From Bacillota bacterium (lineage in GTDB: Bacteria > Bacillota > Dethiobacteria > DTU022), in assembly GCA_029782095.1 (NCBI GenBank), contig JAKOVL010000164.1, forward strand, positions 1 to 64,000: 64,000 bases of DNA. Reading direction: 5' to 3'. A model generated the notes under the pieces. That model did no database searches. It worked only from the letters and a program-made list of their open reading frames with translations, and was not told the DNA's origin. Of the stretch, positions 42,667 to 51,043 are shown one piece after another (the first letter of the stretch is position 1; each line of letters starts with the position of its first letter). Position numbers and translations under genes: made by a program.

Positions 42667-43005
42667 TTAGTCCAGTTCCAGGGCGATGACCAGGCCGGCG
42701 GGGATGGTTACCGGCCCCTGTTCCGTCTTTAAACGGAGACGGGGAGGATGGGACAGGGGCGGCAGGGCCGGTCCCCTCCGGGTGATGCAGCCAGTTCCGT
42801 TTAAATAGGTGACCCGCAGCGGCCTGTTTTCCCGCCAGGAGCGTTCCAGCAGCTGCTGCCACTCCTCCTGCTGCTGCTGGTCGAAATCGGGGAGGCGGAT
42901 CTCTTCCTGCCGCCGGCTCTCCCGCTGGAGGCGGTTTAGCAGCTCCCGGTGCTCCGGCAGGAGCATGCTGCTGCAGGCGAACTGGTGGTACATTTTGCTG
43001 CTCAA
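42667..43005 (-). CDS. YolD-like protein
   Basis: 112 residues. The sequence VTYLNGTGCITRRGP and the N-terminal PEHRELL match the YolD-like family, which is linked to UmuC/Y-family polymerases in Firmicutes and is thought to take the place of UmuD. The ATG overlaps the polymerase stop by four bases, so both are made from the SOS-regulated transcript. Confidence 0.8.
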   Translation of the reverse strand: MSSKMYHQFACSSMLLPEHRELLNRLQRESRRQEEIRLPDFDQQQQEEWQQLLERSWRENRPLRVTYLNGTGCITRRGPALPPLSHPPRLRLKTEQGPVTIPAGLVIALELD

Positions 43006-44249
43006 GCCTCATGTCCCCCAATCTTGTTGGCCCGGTCGAAGAGCTGTGCCCCCGCCGTTAAGGAAGAAGCCCGGAAAAGGGAGGTTCTCCCGAATTTGGC
43101 GCGGACCAGGTCCATGGCCCGGTACAAAGCCTCGGTCTTTTCCCGGTTGTCAAAGAGGGAGAGCTGGACCTCCCGGCAGTCGGTCAGGGAAGAAAGCCGG
43201 ATGCCCAGGGCGCGCAGCGGCTTCCGGTCCCAGTGGCGGAAAAAAAGATCCAGAACCCAGGGGTAGACCTGGTGGGCCGCCGCCGTGGGTTCGGGGAGGC
43301 GCTGCTGGCGGAGGAAGCCCGAGGAGTGCCGGAAGTCCGCCCCCCGGCAGTATACGCTTACCGTTCTCCCCATCTTTCCCAAAGCCCGGGCCCGGAAGCA
43401 GACCTCCTCGCACAGTTCCAGCAGGACCACTTTAATCTCCGATTCTTTGACATAGTCCCGGGGCAGGGTCATGTTGTGGCTCACCCCTTTTTGCTCCTCG
43501 GAGGCGGTGGCGGGAGAGATGGTGGAGTAGTCGATGCCGTGGGCGTTCAGCCACAGGATCTCCCCGTTGACTCCCCAGCGCCGGCGCAGGCTTTCCCGGG
43601 GCAAGCGGGCCAGGTGGCCGATGGTCCGTATCGCCATGCGCTGAAAATGGCTCTCCATGCGGGAGCCGACCCCGAAAAGGGAGGAGACGGGGAGGGGCCA
43701 GGTGTAGAAGGCGTAGTTTTCGTGGTTCAGGGCAAAGATGCCCTCGGAGGATTTCTTGGCGAAACAGTCGCAGGCCATCTTGGCCTGAAGGGGATTTTCC
43801 CCGATCCCGATGCGGCAGCGGATGCCTGTTTCCTCCCAGACCCGCCTGATCATCTCCCGGGCCATCTCCTGGGGAGGGCCGAAGAGCTTTTCGCAGCCGG
43901 TCATATCCAGGAAGAGTTCGTCGATGGAGTAGGGGAGAACCCGGTCGCTGAACTGGCGGAAGATCTCCATGATCCGGAGGGAGAACTGGAGATAGGTATG
44001 CATGCGGGGTTTGACCAGGATGACCTCGGGACAGAGGCGGCGGTACTCCCCGGCCAGAAAGCCCGTTTTGATGCCGTAAGCCTTGGCCTCTTTGCTGGCG
44101 GCCAGGACGATGCCGCGCCGGCGCTCCGGGTCGCCGCAGACCACCACCGGCTTTCCCCGCCAGGCGGGGTTGAGGGAGGTCTCCACGCTGGCGTAGAAGG
44201 ATTCCATGTCGGCCAGGAAAATTAACTTGCTGCGGTCCGGCACCATCAC
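43002..44249 (-). CDS. Y-family DNA polymerase (DinB/UmuC-like)
   Basis: 415 residues. The catalytic acids are in LADMESFYASVE and the SIDELFLDMT motif, with the palm/thumb order of translesion polymerases and helix-hairpin-helix GVGSRMESHFQRM. The C-terminal little-finger domain ends near SLFDNREK. It copies past lesions. GTG/ATG starts at 44249/44246 are both possible. A LexA-type box lies 18-31 bases upstream, and yolD follows. Chromosomal SOS regulation is therefore likely. Confidence 0.92.
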   Translation of the reverse strand: MMVPDRSKLIFLADMESFYASVETSLNPAWRGKPVVVCGDPERRRGIVLAASKEAKAYGIKTGFLAGEYRRLCPEVILVKPRMHTYLQFSLRIMEIFRQFSDRVLPYSIDELFLDMTGCEKLFGPPQEMAREMIRRVWEETGIRCRIGIGENPLQAKMACDCFAKKSSEGIFALNHENYAFYTWPLPVSSLFGVGSRMESHFQRMAIRTIGHLARLPRESLRRRWGVNGEILWLNAHGIDYSTISPATASEEQKGVSHNMTLPRDYVKESEIKVVLLELCEEVCFRARALGKMGRTVSVYCRGADFRHSSGFLRQQRLPEPTAAAHQVYPWVLDLFFRHWDRKPLRALGIRLSSLTDCREVQLSLFDNREKTEALYRAMDLVRAKFGRTSLFRASSLTAGAQLFDRANKIGGHEA

Positions 44250-44266
44250 AACCGCCCCCCCAATAT

Positions 44267-44290
44267 CGAACTTATGTTCTATATATTATA
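44267..44290 (-). promoter_or_regulatory. LexA (SOS) box and -10 of the Y-family polymerase
   Basis: CGAACTTATGTTCT (44267-44280) matches the bacillus-type LexA site CGAACNNNNGTTCG at all but the last base. On the minus strand TATAAT (rc of ATTATA, about 44285-44290) stands immediately upstream, so the box covers the start region. Confidence 0.75.
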
Positions 44291-44366
44291 ATACAACAAA
44301 ATGGCGGTCAAGAACAGGAGGATCATCATCCCGTATAAGCAAAAAAGCACGAAAACAAACAAATTC

Positions 44367-44394
44367 TTGGCCGGCAGCGCAATATTTGTATACT
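44367..44394 (+). promoter_or_regulatory. promoter of mtnA
   Basis: TTGGCC and TATACT are 16 bases apart, about 110 bases before the start codon. A 16-base near-perfect inverted repeat, GTGCAGTCAACTGCAC (44461-44476), lies between and may be an operator. No SAM riboswitch pattern is seen. Confidence 0.55.
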
Positions 44395-44504
44395 TATAGA
44401 AGGAACTCGGGCTGTAAAGACAAAGACTAAAGAATAGGAGGCAGCCTGAGAGCAGCGGTCGTGCAGTCAACTGCACAATGAAAAAAATTGCACGGGGGAT
44501 TAAA

Positions 44505-45557
44505 ATGAACCACCAACTGGAAAGTGTAAAGCTAAGCGAAGACAAGAAAAGTGTTGTCATCATCGACCAGACCAGGCTCCCCAATGACCTGGTCTACTTG
44601 ACGATTTCCACCGCCCGGGAATTATACGAGGCCATATTTGAACTTAAGGTAAGGGGCGCCCCCGCCATCGGGATCTGTGCCGCTTACGGCATTTACTGCC
44701 TTGCCCGGCAGATTAAGGCCTCCAGTTATGATGAATTTTACCGGGAATTTCGCCGGCTGGTGGAGTACATCGAATCTTCCAGGCCGACGGCGGTAAATTT
44801 AAGCTGGGCTTTGAGGAGAATGGAGGGCGTTGTGCTCCGCAATAGGGAAAAAGAGATCCCGGAAATTCTGGAATTGCTGGAAGAGGAAAGCCGCCTCATT
44901 CACCAGGAGGATATCGCCATGTGCCGCTCCATCTCGGAATACGGGCTGACGCTGATTAAAGAAGGGGACGGCGTGCTTACTCACTGCAACGCTGGACCCC
45001 TGGCCACTTCTCGCTACGGGACGGCCCTGGGGCCCATCATCCTGGGGAAGGAGCGGGGCCTGGAATTCCGGGTGTTTGTCGACGAGACCCGCCCCCTCTT
45101 GCAGGGAAGCCGCTTGACCGCTTTCGAACTTAACCGGGCCGGCGTAGATGTTACCCTTATCTGCGATAACATGGCCAGCATGGTTATGAAAAACGGCTGG
45201 ATCCAGGCTTGTTTCGTAGGCTGCGATAGAGTCGCCGCCAACGGCGATGTGGCCAATAAAATCGGCACCAGCGGCCTGGCGATCCTGGCCTGGTACTACA
45301 ACATTCCCTTTTATGTTCTCGGGCCCACCTCCAGCATCGACCTCGACTGCAAAACGGGGAGCGACATAAAAATTGAGCTGCGGGCGCCGGAAGAGATAAA
45401 GGAGAAGTATTTCAGCCGGCCGGTGGCCCCTCGGGAGGTTAAATGCTACAATCCGGCTTTCGATGTAACGGATCATTCCCTGATCACGGCCATTGTAACG
45501 GAAAAGGGGATTTGCCGCCCTCCCTATACGGAGAGCCTGGCGGCCCTGTTTAAATAG
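44505..45557 (+). CDS. mtnA: methylthioribose-1-phosphate isomerase
   Basis: 350 residues. [30 protein letters not shown] (catalytic Cys) and the Asp in CDNMASMVM, plus [17 protein letters not shown], are conserved in MtnA and shared with eIF2B-like isomerases. It turns 5-methylthioribose-1-phosphate into the ribulose form for methionine salvage. ATG 44505 has ACGGGGGA upstream; the longer ORF-track start is not supported. A ribose-1,5-bisphosphate isomerase is a less likely alternative. Confidence 0.92.
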   Translation: MNHQLESVKLSEDKKSVVIIDQTRLPNDLVYLTISTARELYEAIFELKVRGAPAIGICAAYGIYCLARQIKASSYDEFYREFRRLVEYIESSRPTAVNLSWALRRMEGVVLRNREKEIPEILELLEEESRLIHQEDIAMCRSISEYGLTLIKEGDGVLTHCNAGPLATSRYGTALGPIILGKERGLEFRVFVDETRPLLQGSRLTAFELNRAGVDVTLICDNMASMVMKNGWIQACFVGCDRVAANGDVANKIGTSGLAILAWYYNIPFYVLGPTSSIDLDCKTGSDIKIELRAPEEIKEKYFSRPVAPREVKCYNPAFDVTDHSLITAIVTEKGICRPPYTESLAALFK

Positions 45558-45638
45558 CAAGAGAAGCTATATCATGCTGAGCAGGATAGATTTACGCGGA
45601 AGGTTTGTTTCTTGAGAGAAGAGGCAAGCGGGAAGAGC

Positions 45639-46037
45639 TTAGCTGCGCTTGATCAGGCGGTTAATGGTCTCCACTACCAGGCCCAATAGGAATCCGGCAA
45701 AGGTGATTGCCAGCATGTAGATGATACCCGTGTAGAGAACAAAAATCTGCCCCACCGTGGAAACGGTGCCGGCAATTAGAATCAATACCAGGGAGCCGAT
45801 GAACATGGACGCGGTGCTAAATATGAGCATCGCCTTGAGGTTGTAGTGCCCCAGCAAAGCGATCAACTCTCCGCAAAGCAGGAATAAAGCCAGCAGCAAT
45901 ATAGTCGTTTTAAAATTTAAAGCTATGGGCAGCGAAAAGAGGAATTTGGCCAGAACAACCAGGCTGAAATTGGCCAGGCCGAGGACCGCCCCGAACAGGG
46001 GCCACTTGTTTTGCACAAATCTTCTTAAAGGCTCCAT
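45639..46037 (-). CDS. four-helix membrane protein, unknown
   Basis: 132 residues with four predicted helices (FGAVLGLANFSLVVLAKFLF, TTILLLALFLLCGELIAL, AMLIFSTASMFIGSLVLIL, VLYTGIIYMLAITFAGFLLG) and a basic C-terminal end (NRLIKRS). Charge distribution puts the N terminus (RRF) inside. No family identified. It is convergent with mtnA. Confidence 0.7.
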   Translation of the reverse strand: MEPLRRFVQNKWPLFGAVLGLANFSLVVLAKFLFSLPIALNFKTTILLLALFLLCGELIALLGHYNLKAMLIFSTASMFIGSLVLILIAGTVSTVGQIFVLYTGIIYMLAITFAGFLLGLVVETINRLIKRS

Positions 46038-46265
46038 GCTTATGCTTCCTGTTGCTTTGTCGAATTACAATCTACTTCGATAGCATGTTAATTTAATCCT
46101 CTCATTATAAAGAAGAAAACAGTTGCAAATACAGGTGTTATCCGTCGAACGGCCAAACAAGCAGGCTGCAAATACCTGGCAAAACCTTACCTGGTCAATT
46201 ATATAAATGATGGAAATAAAGAAATAGAACCAAGCGGATTTCTGCATTGAAAGAGGAGCAGAAAG

Positions 46266-46299
46266 AAAAAACCCCGGAAGCCTTAATCTTCCGGGGTTT
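46266..46299 (-). terminator. terminator of the tRNA-Thr-Tyr-Lys operon
   Basis: On the minus strand AACCCCGGAAG and CTTCCGGGGTT form a perfect 11-bp stem followed by T residues, directly after tRNA-Lys. Confidence 0.88.
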
Positions 46300-46300
46300 C

Positions 46301-46376
46301 TGGTGAGCCATCCAGGATTCGAACCTGGGACACCCTGATTAAAAGTCAGGTGCTCTGCCAACTGAGCTAATGGCCC
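46301..46376 (-). tRNA. tRNA-Lys (anticodon TTT)
   Basis: Acceptor arms GGGCCAT/ATGGCTC pair, the anticodon stem CTGAC is closed by GTCAG with the TTT anticodon, and CCA is encoded. Last of a three-tRNA minus-strand operon. Confidence 0.93.
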
Positions 46377-46381
46377 GTGAA

Positions 46382-46467
46382 TGGTGGAGAGGACTGGATT
46401 CGAACCAGTGAAGGCAACGCCAGCAGATTTACAGTCTGCCCCCTTTGGCCAGCTTGGGTACCTCTCC
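46382..46467 (-). tRNA. tRNA-Tyr (anticodon GTA)
   Basis: A class II tRNA of 86 bases with acceptor arms GGAGAGG/CCTCTCC, anticodon loop CTGTAAA (GTA) and an extended variable arm. CCA encoded. It lies five bases from tRNA-Lys. Confidence 0.94.
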
Positions 46468-46478
46468 TTGTCTTCATT

Positions 46479-46553
46479 TGGAGCCGACGAAGGGACTCGA
46501 ACCCCCAACCGGCTGATTACAAATCAGCTGCTCTACCGTTGAGCTACGTCGGC
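46479..46553 (-). tRNA. tRNA-Thr (anticodon TGT)
   Basis: Acceptor arms GCCGACG/CGTCGGC, anticodon stem GCTGA/TCAGC around TTTGTAA, T-arm with GGGTTCGAGTCCC. CCA encoded. First gene of the three-tRNA operon. Confidence 0.93.
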
Positions 46554-46584
46554 CTCCTAACTCAAGCTTGGTAAAGCAATTTAT

Positions 46585-46613
46585 AGTATAGCGTATTTGT
46601 TTTTCTGCGTCAA
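46585..46613 (-). promoter_or_regulatory. promoter of the tRNA-Thr-Tyr-Lys operon
   Basis: On the minus strand TTGACG and TATACT are exactly 17 bases apart, 32 bases before tRNA-Thr. Confidence 0.8.
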
Positions 46614-46704
46614 CACACCTTGGGTAAATTGCATCTTTCTCCGGACCGGAGGGAAAATAGGGATGCAGGGGGCAGCAAGAATCCAACGCAAAGGAGATTA
46701 CAAA

Positions 46705-47172
46705 GTGACCTATAATGAAGCGGATAAAAAAACAATTGAGGCGCTTAACCAGCTTTTGCAGGGAGAATACATGGCCGTGGAGAGTTTCAATAACTTTATC
46801 GCCAAGCTGGAGGATGAAAAGGTAAAGCAAGTTTTTAAAGAAGTGCAGAAGCAGCATCGCGATAATATCGGCAAACTGGCCTCCTATATTCAAGAAATAG
46901 GCGGTCGGCCAAGAGAGAATCTCGGCATGAAAGGAACCATGGCGGAATTTAAAATTAATATGGATTTGGGTTCTGATGCCGATACTGCTGAAATTATAAG
47001 AAAAGCTGTAGAGGGGGAAACCCAGGGCGTTAACATGGCTGAAAAAGTGTTGAGGGGCGACCTGGATGATAAATCCAGGGATATAGCAGGCGAAATCCTG
47101 CACAGGGATAGGGGTTCCATTGATAAGCTTAACGGCTTGCTCGAGACAATGAAAATAAAATCAACGAGTTGA
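46705..47172 (+). CDS. ferritin-like DUF2383-type protein
   Basis: 155 residues, all-helical. Paired metal-ligand motifs, EYMAVESFNNFI with QKQHRDNI in the first half and EGETQGVNMAEK with ILHRDRGSI in the second, match the duplicated E-(x)n-E-x2-H layout of rubrerythrin/DUF2383 four-helix bundles. It could bind a di-iron site in oxidative stress or sporulation. GTG 46705 has AAAGGAGATT upstream; the longer ORF in the track runs over the tRNA promoter and is rejected. Confidence 0.78.
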   Translation: MTYNEADKKTIEALNQLLQGEYMAVESFNNFIAKLEDEKVKQVFKEVQKQHRDNIGKLASYIQEIGGRPRENLGMKGTMAEFKINMDLGSDADTAEIIRKAVEGETQGVNMAEKVLRGDLDDKSRDIAGEILHRDRGSIDKLNGLLETMKIKSTS

Positions 47173-47579
47173 CATGGAAGCACAATAGCCGTCTCCACGA
47201 GACTATGAGCCCAGGGGGCCAGGGTAGATGACCCTGGCTGAAGCCAAAAAATTAACTGGATAGGCCATAGAGTAATTGAAAAATCAATAATCCTTTTGAA
47301 TGGACCTATGCACTTGCCAAAAGGTGAGTGCATTTCTATTTATTAAGCCAAAAACAATAGGGGTGAACATAAAAATGACTTCGACGATAGTCTCTCTGGG
47401 GGTCCCGAAGGAATTAACTTTACTGCTTCCTAATCCAAGGCCGCCGCTCATGGAATAACAAAAGCTTAGGAAGGCAATTAATAGTACAGCGCATTAATCA
47501 TCGCACCAAAATAGTTTGCGCCTTGGATAAGGGCACCCCAGAACAATCAACTGATGCCGGAAGCAGGAGGTAAAAAACC
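47173..47579. other. intergenic interval with a terminator and a tiny ORF
   Basis: After the terminator at 47308-47341, ATG 47374 opens a 27-codon ORF (TSTIVSLGVPKELTLLLPN) preceded by GGGGTGA. It could be a leader peptide or chance. Nothing else is recognised. Confidence 0.3.
47308..47341 (+). terminator. probable terminator after the ferritin-like gene
   Basis: ATGCACTTGCC and GGTGAGTGCAT pair with one mismatch around AAAA, then TTTCTATTT. Confidence 0.6.
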
Positions 47580-48542
47580 ATGTTTTCCACCTTTACCGCC
47601 ATCTTTGAAGCCCTGGACGATATAGAAAAAGAGCTCTCCGGGGAGAAGAGCGAAGCCGAGAAAGAAGAACTAATCAATACCCTTTTAAGTCTCCGGAAAA
47701 CCATGGACAAATGCGTGCAGTACTGGCTCCGCTTCGAAGAGAGAGTGAACGAAATTCAGGAGCGCTACGGGCTGTCCCTGCCGGATACGCTGCCGGAAGG
47801 ATTTATGGGCACGCCGGAATACTGGGAGGAAATGGTGACCGGGGAGAAGCCGCAGGAGAAGGGGGAGGAGCCCCAGAAAGAAGAATCCCGGCCCGAAGAG
47901 ATAAAAAGCGAGGTGGCCATAAGCTCTTTTCGGCGCGGTCTGGGCTTCTGGGAACTGGCCATGCTGAAAGAAGCCGTGGGGGAATTTAAAAAGGTGGTGG
48001 AAGAGGAACCGGATCTCATCCTGGGACATTTCTGCCTGGGGCTCTCCAGTGCCCAACTGGGGCAGGTCGAGGAGGCCTTTAGAGAGTTGAAACTGGTGCT
48101 GGCCCTGGACAAGAACCGCTTCGTGCAGGCGCTGGCGCTTAATACCCTGGGCATACTGATGGTGAAGAAAGAGCAGCCGGAACAGGCCCTGCAATATTTC
48201 ATCAAGGCCAACGAGGCCGATCCCAATCTGCGGGAGGCCTGGTTCAACCGGGCCTCCACCCTTTATAATTTAAAAAGATACCAGGAGTGCGTGGAGGCCT
48301 TCAAAAAGGCGGAGGAGCTCTTTCCCGGGGACTGGGAAGTGGAGCTGTACCTGGGGCGGGCGCTGGGATACCTGGGCCGCTACAAGGAGGCGGCCCAGGC
48401 TCTGGAGCGGGCTTACCGGCACAACCCCCGGGAACCGATTATTACCTTTGAGCTGGGTTTTGTATACCGGCTTCTGGGAGAAACGGAGAGGGCCAACGAA
48501 TACTTCAATACAACCCGCCAGTTGCTGGATGTAAAGGGATGA
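47580..48542 (+). CDS. tetratricopeptide-repeat protein
   Basis: 320 residues, soluble and acidic. After a helical N terminus (residues 1-70) and an acidic Glu/Lys linker (about 85-115) come five or more TPR units of 34 residues (for example GHFCLGLSSAQLGQVEEAFR, AWFNRASTLYNLKRYQECVE). It should act as a scaffold; no partner can be named. ATG has AGGAGG upstream. It precedes the mtnP-type gene by 83 bases. Confidence 0.83.
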   Translation: MFSTFTAIFEALDDIEKELSGEKSEAEKEELINTLLSLRKTMDKCVQYWLRFEERVNEIQERYGLSLPDTLPEGFMGTPEYWEEMVTGEKPQEKGEEPQKEESRPEEIKSEVAISSFRRGLGFWELAMLKEAVGEFKKVVEEEPDLILGHFCLGLSSAQLGQVEEAFRELKLVLALDKNRFVQALALNTLGILMVKKEQPEQALQYFIKANEADPNLREAWFNRASTLYNLKRYQECVEAFKKAEELFPGDWEVELYLGRALGYLGRYKEAAQALERAYRHNPREPIITFELGFVYRLLGETERANEYFNTTRQLLDVKG

Positions 48543-48625
48543 CCAGGACGGCCCGGGGAAGGAATTTATCCCCGCATTAACGAAGTTTTAGGAAAATGCC
48601 TTGCCCAGAAGAAGGAGGAGGAGCG

Positions 48626-49423
48626 GTGCCTGATCTGAAAATTGCGTTAATCGGCGGCAGCGGAATTTACACCTATTCCATCGCCGGCGAGACCGAAGAA
48701 CTGGTGGTGGAAACAAGATACGGCAAAGCCCAGCTGCAGCGCGGCAAAACCGGTGACCGCGAGATATACTTTCTGGCCCGGCACGGCACGGGGCATACCA
48801 AGCCGCCCCACCTGGTCAATTACCGGGCCAATATCGCTGCGTTAAAGAAACTGGGCGTGGAGGCGGTCCTGTCTACGGCGGCCGTAGGCTCACTGCACCG
48901 GCACATCCTCCCCGGCAGCTGGGTAGTCATCGATCAGTTTATCGATTTTACGAAAAGCCGGCCCGTCACCTTCTATGACGGCAGCGACGGCCGGGTGGTC
49001 CACGTGGACTTCACCGAACCGTACTGTCCCGAGCTGCGCAGGGCGCTGCTGCGGGCCGGAGAGCAAATCCGGCGCCCGCTGCTGGACGGCGGCTGCTATG
49101 TTTGCACGGAAGGTCCTCGCTTTGAAACCCCGGCGGAGATCAAGGCTTTTAACCGCCTGGGTGGAGACGTGGTGGGGATGACCAACGTCCCGGAAGTGGT
49201 CCTGGCCCGGGAGGCGGGGCTTTGCTATGCCGCCCTGGCCCTGGTGACCAATTACGGAGCCGGAATTTCCGAAAAGATGTTGACGCATGAGGAAGTTCTG
49301 GAGATGATGGAAGAGAGTAGGGAAGAACTGAACCGGCTTCTAATGGCCGCCGTGGAGGAGATCTCCGCCGTGCGCTCCTGCCGCTGCTCCTTGCCGGGGC
49401 GCTACTGGCCGGAAGCTGAATAA
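48626..49423 (+). CDS. mtnP: methylthioadenosine/methylthioinosine phosphorylase family
   Basis: 265 residues of the PNP/MTAP family: IGGSGIY near the start, RHGTGHTKPPHLVNYRANI for phosphate and sugar, and MTNVPEVVLAREAGLCYA. The base-binding segment reads LVTNYGAGIS. MTAP normally has Asp in TDYDCW and the 6-oxopurine-specific methylthioinosine phosphorylase has Asn in a similar place, so this enzyme may prefer methylthioinosine. The deaminase making that substrate is the next gene. GTG 48626 with AAGGAGGAGG upstream. It feeds MtnA. The gene symbol is for the family. Confidence 0.82.
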   Translation: MPDLKIALIGGSGIYTYSIAGETEELVVETRYGKAQLQRGKTGDREIYFLARHGTGHTKPPHLVNYRANIAALKKLGVEAVLSTAAVGSLHRHILPGSWVVIDQFIDFTKSRPVTFYDGSDGRVVHVDFTEPYCPELRRALLRAGEQIRRPLLDGGCYVCTEGPRFETPAEIKAFNRLGGDVVGMTNVPEVVLAREAGLCYAALALVTNYGAGISEKMLTHEEVLEMMEESREELNRLLMAAVEEISAVRSCRCSLPGRYWPEAE

Positions 49424-49727
49424 GAAAGAATAAGGTAAAGGGCAGCCCGCTTCTTGCTGAAAGGATCGTTCAGTGAGCATAAAATAGATGGTGGAATAAA
49501 TTGTTGTGGAGAGAAATGCCGCCCTGGCCCCCCGTATCTTGGGGAAACGGGTGATTGCGACAATCTCAACTTAAAAGACTTAAGGTTAAAGACCTTAAAA
49601 CATTAAAGCCGGCTCCTATGGCCGCATCGGCCGGGCAACCGGCGCAAATTTTTCGCTTTGGGACAATCTGTACCACCCATGCCGAGAAAATAAAAAAGAG
49701 TATCTGCCATGTTGGGAGGCGCTGGAG
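49424..49727. other. 304-base interval without a gene
   Basis: It contains imperfect direct repeats of AAGACTTAAGG/AAAGACCTTAA type near 49575 and a poor ORF (49555-49743) lacking a ribosome binding site. No terminator or promoter is clear. Confidence 0.3.
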
Positions 49728-51041
49728 ATGGATAAAACGCTGATCCGGGGGGCGATCCTGGTCACCATGGATGACCGCAGGCCCGACTACTTTGCCGGGG
49801 ACCTGCTGATCCGGGGGGACCGGATCGAAGAAGTTTGCGATGAGCCCGGGAAACTGGATCCGGGGGAGTGCCGGCGGGTTATTGATGGCCGCAGCCTGGT
49901 TGTCTTACCCGGGCTGATTAATACCCACGGGCATGCCGCCATGTCCCTTTTCCGCGGCTATGCCGATGATCTCCCGCTGAAAGAGTGGCTGGAGGGAAAG
50001 ATCTGGCCGCTGGAAGCGCGGCTTCAGGCGGAAGATGTCTACTGGGGCACTTTGCTCAGCATTGTCGAGATGATCCGGGGCGGTACCACCACCTTTACCG
50101 ATATGTACTTCTTCATGGACAAGGCTGCCGAAGCGGCGGCCGAGGCCGGGATCCGGGCAGTGCTGTCCCGGGGCTTGATCGGCCTGGGTGAAGGCGCCGG
50201 CGACGCCCTCAAAGAAGGGGAAAAATTGATTGAGGACTGGCACGGCAGGGAAAACGGGAGAATTAACGTTAACCTGGGCCCTCATGCGCCCTACACCTGC
50301 CCCCCGGAATTTTTGAAGAAGGTTATCGAAGCGGCGGAGCGCACCGGCAGGCCTTTGCAGATTCACCTGGCCGAGACCGCCGGGGAGGTGGAGGAGTGCC
50401 GGGCCCGGTATGCCCTGACGCCCGTCCAGCTCATGGAGAGGGAGGGCCTCTTCCGGCACCGGGTGGTGGCCGCCCATTGCGTCCACCTGGAGGCGGAGGA
50501 TATCAGGATCCTGGCGGAGAGGAAGGTGGGGGTAGCCCACAATCCGGGCAGCAATCTAAAGCTGGGCAGCGGGGTGGCGCCCCTGAAGCATCTCCTGGAA
50601 GCCGGGGTGAAGGTGGGGCTGGGCACCGACGGGGCCGCCAGCAACAATAACCTGGACCTCTGGGAGGAGATGCGCCTGGCCGCCCTGCTGGCCAAGGGGC
50701 TGGAGATGGACCCCACCCTGGTTCCCGCCATGACGGCTTTGAAAATGGCCACCGTCTACGGGGCGGAGGTTCTCTCCCTGGAGCAGGTGGGGCAGCTGCG
50801 CCCCGGTTACAAGGCGGACCTGGTGGGCATTCGCAAAGTGGCGCCGCACCTGAGCCCCCTCCATGATCCTGTGGCCCATCTGGTTTACTCCGCTTCCGCC
50901 GCCGATGTGCAACTGGTGATGGTGGACGGTGAAATTTTGCTGGAAGGCGGGGAGTTGACCCGCCTTGACGAAGAGAGAATCATTTACGAGGCTTCCCGCT
51001 GTGCTGCCAGGCTGACGGGGGGAAGCCCGCAGGGGGTTTGA
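49728..51041 (+). CDS. mtaD: 5-methylthioadenosine/S-adenosylhomocysteine deaminase
   Basis: 437 residues of the amidohydrolase superfamily. The metal motif reads HGHAAMSLFRGYADDLPL, then HLAETAGE, AAHCVHL and GTDGAASNNNLDLWEE, all typical of the MTA/SAH/8-oxo-guanine deaminase branch. It converts methylthioadenosine to methylthioinosine and SAH to inosylhomocysteine. ATG with GGGAGG upstream. It lies between the phosphorylase and surE and supports the methylthioinosine route. Confidence 0.92.
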   Translation: MDKTLIRGAILVTMDDRRPDYFAGDLLIRGDRIEEVCDEPGKLDPGECRRVIDGRSLVVLPGLINTHGHAAMSLFRGYADDLPLKEWLEGKIWPLEARLQAEDVYWGTLLSIVEMIRGGTTTFTDMYFFMDKAAEAAAEAGIRAVLSRGLIGLGEGAGDALKEGEKLIEDWHGRENGRINVNLGPHAPYTCPPEFLKKVIEAAERTGRPLQIHLAETAGEVEECRARYALTPVQLMEREGLFRHRVVAAHCVHLEAEDIRILAERKVGVAHNPGSNLKLGSGVAPLKHLLEAGVKVGLGTDGAASNNNLDLWEEMRLAALLAKGLEMDPTLVPAMTALKMATVYGAEVLSLEQVGQLRPGYKADLVGIRKVAPHLSPLHDPVAHLVYSASAADVQLVMVDGEILLEGGELTRLDEERIIYEASRCAARLTGGSPQGV

Positions 51042-51043
51042 AC

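Noticed and set aside
43233-44225. 330-codon plus-strand ORF opposite the Y-family polymerase
   Set aside because: Antisense shadow with Gly/Asp/Val-rich low-complexity translation.
44291-44504. SAM riboswitch before mtnA
   Set aside because: No AGAGGTGGAGGGA-type core or matching pseudoknot is visible.
49555-49743. 62-codon ORF before mtaD
   Set aside because: No ribosome binding site, overlaps the mtaD start, Lys/Arg-rich chance translation.
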